Positions 13,740-21,090 of a stretch of DNA of 24,608 bases are shown one piece after another. The position numbers and the translations under genes were made by a program. The stretch lies in contig JAUWRC010000008.1 of assembly GCA_030610745.1 (NCBI GenBank), forward strand, positions 1 through 24,608, in the 5' to 3' direction. The notes below the pieces were generated by a model. The model saw only the letters and a list, made by a program, of their open reading frames with translations, ran no database searches and had not been told where the DNA came from. The stretch's first letter is position 1. Each line of letters starts with the position of its first letter. Origin of the DNA: Clostridia bacterium (GTDB lineage Bacteria > Aerophobota > Aerophobia > Aerophobales > AE-B3A).

Positions 13740-15199
13740 TGCAAATTCACGAACTTTCTGCCAACAGGCTTCATAAGTTAATTAAAAATAGGGAAGTTTC
13801 TGTAAAAGAAGTAGTAACCTCTCTATTCCAACGCATAGAGAAGGTGGAGGAGAAAGTAAAGGCTTTTCTCTTCCTCTATAAAAAAGAAGCCCTTGATGAG
13901 GCCAGGGAATGGGATAAAAAAATATCTGAAGGGAAGGATATAGGGCCTCTCAGCGGTATTCCTGTTGCCATCAAGGATAACATCTGTCTATCTAAAAAAG
14001 AGACCAGGTGTGCTTCTCGCATTCTTAAAGGATTTTATCCTCCTTATTCGGCTACGGTTATAGAAAGGTTAAAAAAAGCAGGGGTTATCTTTATAGGCAA
14101 AACCAATATGGATGAGTTTGCCATGGGATCATCCACGGAAAATTCTGCTTTTCAGATAACCCGTAATCCCTGGAATCTGGAAACTATTCCTGGAGGATCC
14201 AGCGGAGGATCAGCAGCAGGTGTAGCTAGCGGAGAAGTTCCTCTTGCTTTAGGCTCAGATACCGGAGGATCCATTCGCCAACCAGCTGCTTTTTGCGGAG
14301 TAGTAGGTTTAAAGCCCACCTATGGACGAGTCTCCCGCTATGGTCTGGTAGCATTTGCCTCCTCTCTGGATCAAATTGGCCCTATCACTAAAACAGTTAG
14401 GGACTGCGCCAACCTCCTCCAAGTAATCTCTGGTAAGGATGAGCTTGATTCCACTTCTTTGGATTACCCTGTTCCTGACTACTCTCAATTTCTTATTTCT
14501 GAACTAAAAGGAATAAGGATAGGTCTTCCTAAAGAATATTTCATTTCTGGAATAGAAGAGGAAGTTAAAAAGAGAATTCTTACAGCAACAAAAGTTCTGC
14601 AAGACCTGGGAGCACGGGTTGAGGAAGTATCTCTTCCTCATACAGAATATGCTGTAGCCACTTACTATCTGGTAGCTACGGCAGAGGCGAGTTCTAACCT
14701 GGCCAGATATGACGGAGTAGGATATGGACATCGAGCAAAAGAAAAGACTAATCTTATAGATATGTACAAAAAGACCCGTCAAGAGGGGTTTGGAGATGAG
14801 GTAAAAAGAAGGATAATGCTAGGAACTTATGTTTTAAGCAAGGGATATTACGAGAACTATTATGGAAAGGCACAAAGAGTGCGTACTCTCATCAAAAAGG
14901 ACCTGGATAAGATATTCCAGGATTTTGACGCCGTTATCACTCCTACCTCTCCTACAGTTGCCTTTAAGGCAGGAGAGAAAATAGATGACCCCCTCAAAAT
15001 GTACCTTTCTGATGTATTTACCATCTCAGCTAATCTTGCTGGCATTCCTGGCATCTCCATTCTTTGTGGTTTTAGCAAAGAAAACTTGCCCATCGGCCTT
15101 CAGATTTTAGGAAAACCTTTTGATGAGGAGACTGTACTTAGAATTGCTTATGCTTATGAACAAAATACAGAATGGCATAAAAGAAAAGCGGAAATCTAG
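13739..15199 (+). CDS. gatA: Asp/Glu-tRNA(Asn/Gln) amidotransferase subunit A
   Basis: Amidase subunit of GatCAB, which amidates misacylated Glu-tRNA(Gln) or Asp-tRNA(Asn) with ammonia released from glutamine. The 486-residue protein has the amidase-signature triad K79 (IPVAIKDN), S154 (PGGSSGGSAAG) and S178 (SDTGGSIRQPAAF), plus GLKPTYGRVSRYG. These positions match canonical GatA numbering when translation starts at the second ATG of ATGATG (13739), which lies 8 nt after GGGGGAG. That ATG overlaps the polA TGA by 1 nt. gatB and gatC are not nearby, so the complex must be assembled from separate loci. Confidence 0.95.
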   Translation: MQIHELSANRLHKLIKNREVSVKEVVTSLFQRIEKVEEKVKAFLFLYKKEALDEAREWDKKISEGKDIGPLSGIPVAIKDNICLSKKETRCASRILKGFYPPYSATVIERLKKAGVIFIGKTNMDEFAMGSSTENSAFQITRNPWNLETIPGGSSGGSAAGVASGEVPLALGSDTGGSIRQPAAFCGVVGLKPTYGRVSRYGLVAFASSLDQIGPITKTVRDCANLLQVISGKDELDSTSLDYPVPDYSQFLISELKGIRIGLPKEYFISGIEEEVKKRILTATKVLQDLGARVEEVSLPHTEYAVATYYLVATAEASSNLARYDGVGYGHRAKEKTNLIDMYKKTRQEGFGDEVKRRIMLGTYVLSKGYYENYYGKAQRVRTLIKKDLDKIFQDFDAVITPTSPTVAFKAGEKIDDPLKMYLSDVFTISANLAGIPGISILCGFSKENLPIGLQILGKPFDEETVLRIAYAYEQNTEWHKRKAEI

Positions 15200-16012
15200 A
15201 TGAACCAAACAAATACCACTAAAGATTGTCCAGTTATTATAGTAAGGGGGGAGACGCTGCCCGAGGTCTGGGAAAACTCGCTCCTGGAATGCTGGAAAAA
15301 AGGAATAGCTGTAAAGACCGAATACGATAAGCCTGAGGATCCTCTCAGCAAGGACTGCACTATGATTATGGAAGTAACCCACCCCTTTAAAGAACCCCGC
15401 TTGCACCGAGCTTTCCCTGCTGGACTAGAAGATTTAGAGATATATCGTCAGGAAGTTCTATATGGTATCCATGATGATTGGATTAAGCCTGAAGAGGGAA
15501 AATGGGAATATACTTACCATGAAAGATTATTTAATTACAAGATTCCCCATAATTTGCCCCCTATCAATCAAATAGACTTTGTGGTTGATAAACTATCTAA
15601 AACTCCTTACTCCCGAAGGGCTCAAGCAGTCACCTGGAAATGCTGGCTTGACCCGGGATTCGATGATGCTCCTTGCCTGCAGCGCCTCTGGCTGAGAATA
15701 TTTAGAGATAGCCTGCAGCTAAATATTCACCTTAGAAGCAACGATGCCTTTAAAGCTGCTTTTATGAATATGTTTGCCTTCACTGAACTACAAAAGATGA
15801 TAGCGAAAAAAATTAGTCAGAAAATGGGAAAGAAAATAAAGCCAGGTAAATATATACACATCGCCGACAGTTACCATATTTACGGCTCCTATTACAAAGA
15901 TTTTCAGGGCTTTCTTAGCACTCTGGAAAAAAGATCCTTCAAAGAAAGAACCTGGCATACTTCTTTTGCCGAGCCATTTTTCGAAGAAGCAAGAAAGAAA
16001 TTGGAAAAATGA
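15200..16012 (+). CDS. Thymidylate synthase family protein (divergent)
   Basis: A 270-residue member of the thymidylate synthase / dCMP hydroxymethylase superfamily. The catalytic nucleophile is C159 in DDAPCLQRLW. The phosphate-binding arginines are R139/R140 (YSRRAQAVTW) and R179 in RSND, the equivalent of RSCD. N190, which selects dUMP over dCMP in the family, is kept in AFMNMFA, and H226/Y228 match the HxY pair in YHIYGSY. The N-terminal third differs strongly from E. coli ThyA and more resembles archaeal-type enzymes. The likely reaction is methylation or hydroxymethylation of dUMP using a folate; the carbon donor cannot be told from sequence. The ATG begins at the base after the gatA stop, with only a weak ribosome site, so translational coupling is likely. 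Confidence 0.82.
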   Translation: MNQTNTTKDCPVIIVRGETLPEVWENSLLECWKKGIAVKTEYDKPEDPLSKDCTMIMEVTHPFKEPRLHRAFPAGLEDLEIYRQEVLYGIHDDWIKPEEGKWEYTYHERLFNYKIPHNLPPINQIDFVVDKLSKTPYSRRAQAVTWKCWLDPGFDDAPCLQRLWLRIFRDSLQLNIHLRSNDAFKAAFMNMFAFTELQKMIAKKISQKMGKKIKPGKYIHIADSYHIYGSYYKDFQGFLSTLEKRSFKERTWHTSFAEPFFEEARKKLEK

Positions 16013-16027
16013 AAGGAAAAACTCTTA

Positions 16028-16972
16028 ATGAGAAAAGTGTTAGTGACGGGTGGAGCTGGTTTTATTGGCTCTCACATTGTAGATGGTTATCTTAGGAAGG
16101 GCTGGCGGGTAGTAGTGGTGGATAATCTTTCTAGTGGAAAAAGAGAAAATCTAAATAAGAAAGCTAAGTTCTATCAGATAGACATCACCGATAAAAGACT
16201 GGCTGAGATATTCGCTCAGGAAAAGTTTGACCTGGTTAACCATCATGCCGCCCAGATAGATGTGAGAATCTCAGTAAAGAATCCCTTATTCGACGCCCAG
16301 GTGAATATCTTGGGAACCTTAAATCTTTTAGAGAATTGCCTCAAGTACGAGGCGAATAATTTCATCTTTGTCTCTTCGGGAGGGGTGGTTTATGGTGAGC
16401 CTGAAAAGCTACCTGCAGGTGAATATTATCCTAAAAATCCTCTCTCTCCTTACGGAGTAGCCAAGCATACTATAGAGCACTATCTTTACTATTATAGGAA
16501 AACCTCTGCCTTGAGGTATCTCGCCCTAAGATACGCCAATGTTTACGGGCCCAGGCAGGACCCTTATGGAGAAGCAGGGGTAATCTCTATATTTACAGGA
16601 AAGATGCTTACCGGAAAATCTCCAACCATCTTTGGAGATGGTGAGCAATTAAGGGACTATATTTATGTGGGTGATGTAGCAGATATTAATATGCTTGCTA
16701 GCCAAAGGATAGAAGAGCTTAATAAGAGAAAAATAAGCTCACCCGATGATTTAGCCTACAATGTAGGAACAGAAAAGGGAAGTTCAGTGAACACCTTGTA
16801 TAAACTGTTAACCAAAATTACTGATTTTCAAGGAGAGCCTATTTATGCTCCAGAAAGAAAAGGAGAGATAAGAAAGATATACCTGGACACCAGTAAGGCA
16901 AAAAAGGAACTGGGCTGGCAAGCTAAATTTGAACTAAAAGAGGGATTAAAAAAAACAGTAAGCTGCTTTTAA
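16028..16972 (+). CDS. NAD-dependent nucleotide-sugar epimerase/dehydratase
   Basis: Extended short-chain dehydrogenase/reductase, 314 residues. The N-terminal NAD site is VTGGAGFIGSH, followed by VVDNLSSGKREN. The catalytic Ser lies in VSSGGVVYGE and the YxxxK pair in YGVAKHTIEHY, followed by ALRYANVYGPRQDP. A C-terminal sugar-nucleotide-binding region includes FGDGEQLRDYIYVGDVA. These are features of the UDP-glucose 4-epimerase (GalE-like) group, supplying sugars for surface polysaccharide; the exact substrate is not decidable. It starts 15 nt after the TS-like gene with AAAGGA upstream. Its stop overlaps the stop of the convergent aminotransferase (shared TTAA). Confidence 0.9.
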   Translation: MRKVLVTGGAGFIGSHIVDGYLRKGWRVVVVDNLSSGKRENLNKKAKFYQIDITDKRLAEIFAQEKFDLVNHHAAQIDVRISVKNPLFDAQVNILGTLNLLENCLKYEANNFIFVSSGGVVYGEPEKLPAGEYYPKNPLSPYGVAKHTIEHYLYYYRKTSALRYLALRYANVYGPRQDPYGEAGVISIFTGKMLTGKSPTIFGDGEQLRDYIYVGDVADINMLASQRIEELNKRKISSPDDLAYNVGTEKGSSVNTLYKLLTKITDFQGEPIYAPERKGEIRKIYLDTSKAKKELGWQAKFELKEGLKKTVSCF

Positions 16973-18027
16973 CCTATCTCTTTTAACCCCTTTTCTATTC
17001 TATCCAAACCTTCTTTAATCTTCTCTTCATCCAACGCGTAACTCAGCCGTATCCTGTCAGGAGCCCCAAACCATTCTCCTAAATAGGTTATAACTTTATA
17101 TTTTTTATAAAGAAGCCACACTAACTTTCTAGGATTTTTTACCTTGGGCAAAACATAAAATGCACCTTCTGGCTTCCACAAATCCAGCCCCAAATCACAT
17201 AAACCTTTATAAATAATATCTCTTCTCCTCCTCCATATCTTAAGCTGGTTTAATATATAGCTTCTGGGAGCCCTCGTAGCCCTAAGAGCCATATCCTGCC
17301 CCACCAAATTAGTATTCATAGAGGTATGGGTTTTGATTTCAATGGCTTTATTTACAATCTCTTGCTCAGGACTCCATAGATAACCAACTCTTACTCCACA
17401 CATGGCATATGTCTTTGAAAATGAATTCACTGTAATAACATGCCTTCCCTTTAGAATATAATTTTCTCTTTCATAGATTAATTCTTTATATACTTCATCA
17501 GAAACAACCCACACTCCAAGCTCGCCTGTTATTTTTTCTATCTCTTTTAATGTTTGGATATTCTCTACCCTTCCCGTAGGATTGGATGGTGAATTTATGA
17601 GAACGGCTTTGCATTCACCCACTTTTTTTCTAAAATCGTCAATATCAATCCTTCCATCTTTTAGCTGGGTATAAACTGGCTGCATACCGGCAAGTCTTAC
17701 TATATGAGGATATGAATAATAATATGGCTTAGGCAGTAAAACTTTCCCTTTACCCATTGCTCTGAATATTAAATCAAGAGCTTCAGAAGCTCCATTGGTG
17801 ATGACGAAATTATCTAGAGTGGAGGTAGGATATTCACTGGATAATGCTTCTCTTAGTTCTTTTTGCCCTTGTATAAGCCCATATCTCAAATCACTTCTTA
17901 TGCTTATACCCTCTACTGCCTCTTTTGGTGGCGGAAGATCCGGCTGTCCTGACCCAAAACTTATAATATCATTTCCTTGTTTGCCAATAAATATTGAAGG
18001 ACTGCTTAAATCTTTGTTTTCGTTCAT
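16969..18027 (-). CDS. Class I/II PLP-dependent aminotransferase
   Basis: Fold-type I aminotransferase of the aspartate aminotransferase superfamily, 352 residues. The PLP lysine is K205 in NSFSKTYAMCGVRVGY. The cofactor aspartate is D177 in VVSDEVYKEL, the NPTG motif (SPSNPTG) is at about 147-152, and the C-terminal carboxylate-binding Arg is in DRIRLSYA. The sequence is somewhat short for AspC-type enzymes; the N-terminal arm is trimmed (begins before GSGQPDLPPP). The amino donor and acceptor are unknown. The ATG at 18027 follows GGGAGG. It has its own promoter (18164-18192), and its leader is homologous to the leader of the DUF1846 gene. Confidence 0.9.
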   Translation of the reverse strand: MNENKDLSSPSIFIGKQGNDIISFGSGQPDLPPPKEAVEGISIRSDLRYGLIQGQKELREALSSEYPTSTLDNFVITNGASEALDLIFRAMGKGKVLLPKPYYYSYPHIVRLAGMQPVYTQLKDGRIDIDDFRKKVGECKAVLINSPSNPTGRVENIQTLKEIEKITGELGVWVVSDEVYKELIYERENYILKGRHVITVNSFSKTYAMCGVRVGYLWSPEQEIVNKAIEIKTHTSMNTNLVGQDMALRATRAPRSYILNQLKIWRRRRDIIYKGLCDLGLDLWKPEGAFYVLPKVKNPRKLVWLLYKKYKVITYLGEWFGAPDRIRLSYALDEEKIKEGLDRIEKGLKEIG

Positions 18028-18052
18028 TATTACCTCCCTGTACTATTGTAAG

Positions 18053-18192
18053 TAATGTCAAAAGTTTTTTACTAATTTTCTCCTAAACCCTTTATTCTCA
18101 AGTATTTTGGCGGAAGTGACTTGTCAAAGAGGTCATCTTCTCTAAGACCTCTGAGTTGCTGACATTATAGCATCTTATGGGAAGGATGTCAC
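18053..18192 (-). promoter_or_regulatory. Promoter-leader module, copy A (upstream of aminotransferase)
   Basis: On the minus strand, from 5' to 3': GTGACA (18187-18192), 17 nt, TATAAT (18164-18169), a hairpin with 7-bp arms AGAGGTC/GACCTCT (18128-18152), and a 70-nt block (18056-18125) matching copy B at about 61 positions without gaps. The end TGACATTA lies 25 nt before the aminotransferase ATG. TAATGTCA (18053-18060) and TGACATTA (18160-18167) are perfect 8-bp inverted repeats bounding the block and the hairpin. The promoter call is good. Whether the rest acts as RNA, as a protein site or as a mobile repeat is open. Confidence 0.6.
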
Positions 18193-18269
18193 CTTTAAAT
18201 GATATGCTTTTTCAGGAAATTTATCTATCTGCTCTTTTGGCAGTAATACTTAAATCGAACTGACCCACC

Positions 18270-18300
18270 AAAAAATTTTCTATTTTATGTTTTAAAATAG
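18270..18300 (-). terminator. Possible intrinsic terminator after the DUF1846 gene
   Basis: On the minus strand CTATTTTA and TAAAATAG form an 8-bp A/T-rich stem that overlaps the last codons of the DUF1846 gene, followed by AAAA and then a short T run (18270-18275). The stem is weak, so this is tentative. It would separate the DUF1846 transcript from the promoter of the aminotransferase. Confidence 0.3.
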
Positions 18301-19799
18301 ATTTCTCTTGTTGATTGTGCATCTGTTGTTACATTTAGGCCCAACTTTCTTAAACCAGCTTCATCTCCTTTGCTTAAAAGATGAGTAACATGCATCTCAG
18401 CGTTTCTTAACTCAGCTAATTTCCCTATACATAACTCAGCCATTGGATTTGCTGATGCACTAATTGCTAAGGTGATCATTATTTCTTCTACATCTAAACT
18501 CACTGCTGACCTCACTACATTCTTTTTTAGCTTATTAATATTCTCAATTATGTGTCGGGGTAATAAATTAATATCATCCCTTATTTTTGCAAGCTCTTTT
18601 ATTGCATTTAACACAGCTGCAGATTCTGCATGAAGCAGTGGAGAATTTTTTCCTGTTATTATGCTGCCATCTGCTAGCTCTATAGAAGCACCACAAAAAA
18701 CACCTTTATTTCCTTTTCCACTTTTTCTAGCACCTATCGCTGCTTCTCTTGCTTTCATAACAACTTTCCTATCTTCTACTTTAACACTCAACTTCTGCAT
18801 CAACTTTTCTAATTTCCTGACAGTTTCTTGCTTTTCTATACCTAAAAAAACTTCTTTTTTATAACGAAAATAACGTCTTATGAGTTCTTGTTTAGCTGCT
18901 TCTCTTACAATTGCATCATCAACAATACCTTCTTTAGTATTATTAACACACATATCGGTCGGAGAATTATACACAATTTTTTTATCCTTACTTTCATTTA
19001 CTATTTTATCTATTATCTTTTTCATTATACTAAAATTTTCTATATCTCTATTATAATTTATTGCAACAATGCTATATGCTTTAAGATGAAAAGGATCAAC
19101 CATGTTAACATCAGATATATCGGCTGTAGCTGCTTCATAAGCTACATTTACTGGATGATCTATTGGTAGATTCCAAATAGGAAAAGTCTCAAATTTCGCA
19201 AAGTCAGAATCTATGTTATTGTTATAATCATAATAAAGCTGTGATAAACAAGTGGACATTTTTCCACTACCTGGACCTGCTCCTGTTACTACAACTATTG
19301 ATTTTTTTGTTTTTATGTAAGGATTTCTTCCGTAACCATTAGCACTAACTATTCTGTTAATGTCAGCAGGATATCCTTGAATTTCTGGCTGTACATAAAC
19401 TTTAATCTTCAAATTCTCAAGATATTTTTTAAATTTCACAGCAGCAAGCTCATCTCCAAACCTATTTATAACAACGGCAGAGACATCTAAACCAAATCCC
19501 CTCAAATCATTTATTGTTTTTAACGCTGATATATCATAAGTCAAACCAAAATCGCCCCTTATTCTTCCTTTTTGGATATCTTTTGCGCTAATGCAGAAGA
19601 TAACTTCAACATCTTCTAGCTCCTGTAAAACCTTTATCTTTGTGTTAGGATCATAGCCTGGTAGAACTCGTGCAGCATGAAAATCATAGCATAATTTGCC
19701 ACCGAACTCTAAATAAAGTCTATTAAATTTATCTACCCTATCCAAAATTGCTTTTGTTTGTACTTTTAAATATTTTTCCGTATCAAAACCAGTTTGCAT
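18285..19799 (-). CDS. DUF1846 / UPF0371 family protein
   Basis: A 504-residue protein of the DUF1846 (UPF0371) family, whose biochemical role is not established. Recognisable segments are the start GFDTEKYLKVQ, LYLEFGGKL, FHAARVLPGYDP, RGDFGLTYD, and a P-loop-like GAGPGSGKMST at about residues 173-183. A long C-terminal half contains NTKEGIVDD and LHAESAAVLNA. The P-loop suggests nucleotide binding, an inference. The length is normal for the family and the gene is intact. The ATG at 19799 has AGGAGAG at good spacing. By eye it is richer in A+T and in ATA/TTA codons than its neighbours, which, with homologous leader modules on both sides, hints at separate acquisition. Confidence 0.9.
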   Translation of the reverse strand: MQTGFDTEKYLKVQTKAILDRVDKFNRLYLEFGGKLCYDFHAARVLPGYDPNTKIKVLQELEDVEVIFCISAKDIQKGRIRGDFGLTYDISALKTINDLRGFGLDVSAVVINRFGDELAAVKFKKYLENLKIKVYVQPEIQGYPADINRIVSANGYGRNPYIKTKKSIVVVTGAGPGSGKMSTCLSQLYYDYNNNIDSDFAKFETFPIWNLPIDHPVNVAYEAATADISDVNMVDPFHLKAYSIVAINYNRDIENFSIMKKIIDKIVNESKDKKIVYNSPTDMCVNNTKEGIVDDAIVREAAKQELIRRYFRYKKEVFLGIEKQETVRKLEKLMQKLSVKVEDRKVVMKAREAAIGARKSGKGNKGVFCGASIELADGSIITGKNSPLLHAESAAVLNAIKELAKIRDDINLLPRHIIENINKLKKNVVRSAVSLDVEEIMITLAISASANPMAELCIGKLAELRNAEMHVTHLLSKGDEAGLRKLGLNVTTDAQSTREIYFKT

Positions 19800-19826
19800 T
19801 TTATCTCTCCTAAAAGCTATTCAAAT

Positions 19827-20051
19827 GCTGCCAAAAGTTTTTTGCTAATTTTTTCCTGAACCCTTTGTTGCCAAGTATTTTGGCGAAAGTGACTTGCCTC
19901 CCCTTTTTTTGCTGGCTTGAACGGAGCCCTGTATAGCTCAAGCTCAAGCCAGTAAAGAGCTTAAGGGAAATTGCCGTTTGGTGTGTGTCAGGGAACCGTC
20001 CCCTGAAACCCTGAAACACCGCATTGAAACAGCATCTGGCAGCGATGTCAC
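19827..20051 (-). promoter_or_regulatory. Promoter-leader module, copy B (upstream of the DUF1846 gene)
   Basis: On the minus strand: GTGACA (20046-20051), the same 17-nt spacing to TTCAAT (20023-20028), an inserted segment holding a GGAACCGTCCCCTGA palindrome and a 9-bp hairpin CTGGCTTGA/TCAAGCCAG, then the 70-nt conserved block (19829-19898). It ends 27 nt before the DUF1846 ATG. GCTGCCA (19827-19833) and TGGCAGC (20037-20043) are inverted repeats bounding the interior. Ungapped, the spacer between -35 and -10 agrees with copy A at 10 of 17 positions. The -10 is weaker than in copy A. Confidence 0.55.
19988..20006. repeat. GGAACCGTCCCCTGA palindrome, copy 1
   Basis: TCAGGG and CCCTGA flank an AACCGTC loop. 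The preceding GTGTGT and the core are shared with 23605-23633, where the stem is longer. Here it lies inside leader module B. From memory, this motif is a widely dispersed repeat of the REP type; transposase association is inferred, and no transposase gene is present in the window. Confidence 0.65.
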
Positions 20052-20081
20052 ATAATGCCTAAAGAAAATCATACTGAGGAA

Positions 20082-21074
20082 TTAATAATTGAGGAACATT
20101 TTTTCTTTCACTTGCCTCAAGGTATCTTTTGCAACTTTCCTTGCTCTTTCAGTACCTTGCATCAGAATTTCTTTTACTAAATCTGGCTTATTTCCATAGT
20201 ATTTTCTTTTCTCTCTAATTGGTTCTAGAAACTCATTGATAGTGCTTGCTAATTCTCTTTTGCAGGCTACGCACCCTCGCTTTCCCAACTTACATTCTTG
20301 TCTGATTAGAGATAATGCATCCTTGTTAAATATTTGGTGAAAGTAAAAAATCATACATACCTGAGGGTGTCCTATATCTCTTAGATATATTTTTTGAGTA
20401 TCTGTGATAACAGAATTTACCTTCTCTTCAACAATTCCTGGTGTATCTGATAAAAACAGAGCATTCTTAAGACTCTTACCCATCTTTGCATCTCCGTCCA
20501 GTCCTTTAATTCGAGGATATTCCCCCACTTTTCCTTCCGGTTCTTTTAGTGTTTTGCCATAAATTTGATTGAATTTCCTGACAATTTCCCTGGTTTGTTC
20601 AATCATAGGAAGCTGGTCTTCTCCCACAGGTACAAGGTCTGCTTGAAAAGCAGTAATATCTGCTGCTTGACTTACAGGGTATCCTAAAAAACCAAAGGTG
20701 ACACTTTCGCCAAATAATTCTTTCTTTTGTTTAATCTCTTCCTTTACCGTTGGATTTCTCTGAAGTCGAGAAATAGTTACTAGATTTGAGTAAAAAACTG
20801 TCAATTCAGCAATTTCTGGTATCAATGATTGTATAAGTATTGTTGATTTATCCGGATCAATACCAACGGCTAAATTATCCATGGCTACTTCAAAAACATT
20901 CTTTCTTACCTTTTGGGGATTATTAAAATTATCCGTCAGGGCTTGTACATCAGCAATTAGAACAAATGTATCATATTTATCCTGAAGGGTAACTCTATTC
21001 TGTAAGGCGCCAAAATAGTGTCCTATATGCAGGCTGCCAGTGGGTCTGTCTCCTGTTAAAATACGTTTTTTCAT
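20082..21074 (-). CDS. trpS: Tryptophanyl-tRNA synthetase
   Basis: Class I synthetase charging tRNA-Trp, 330 residues from the ATG at 21074. The HIGH signature is residues 16-19 (GSLHIGHYFGAL), and the KMSKS loop is present as KMGKS at about 197-201, a tolerated variant. GEDQ (about 151-154) and the N-terminal GDRPTG are typical. The ATG is preceded by GGAG at 7-nt spacing. A frame nine codons longer overlaps the end of the DUF4139 gene and lacks conserved sequence. It lies 16 nt after that gene and is probably co-transcribed with it. Confidence 0.95.
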   Translation of the reverse strand: MKKRILTGDRPTGSLHIGHYFGALQNRVTLQDKYDTFVLIADVQALTDNFNNPQKVRKNVFEVAMDNLAVGIDPDKSTILIQSLIPEIAELTVFYSNLVTISRLQRNPTVKEEIKQKKELFGESVTFGFLGYPVSQAADITAFQADLVPVGEDQLPMIEQTREIVRKFNQIYGKTLKEPEGKVGEYPRIKGLDGDAKMGKSLKNALFLSDTPGIVEEKVNSVITDTQKIYLRDIGHPQVCMIFYFHQIFNKDALSLIRQECKLGKRGCVACKRELASTINEFLEPIREKRKYYGNKPDLVKEILMQGTERARKVAKDTLRQVKEKMFLNY

Positions 21075-21090
21075 CCGTAATCTCCGAAAT

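Noticed and set aside
18285..19799. DUF1846 gene as a transposase or phage gene
   Set aside because: The sequence clearly matches the UPF0371 family over its whole length; no transposase motif, terminal repeats of IS type or target duplication was found.
19810..20019. 69-residue basic protein upstream of the DUF1846 gene
   Set aside because: It covers leader module B, including a palindromic repeat. The matching stretch in module A ends in a stop and differs at second as often as third codon positions, so protein-level selection is not evident. A transposase remnant remains possible.
18053..20051. T-box or tryptophan-type attenuator linked to trpS
   Set aside because: The T-box consensus is absent, the modules lie downstream of trpS rather than in front of it, and no run of Trp codons is seen.
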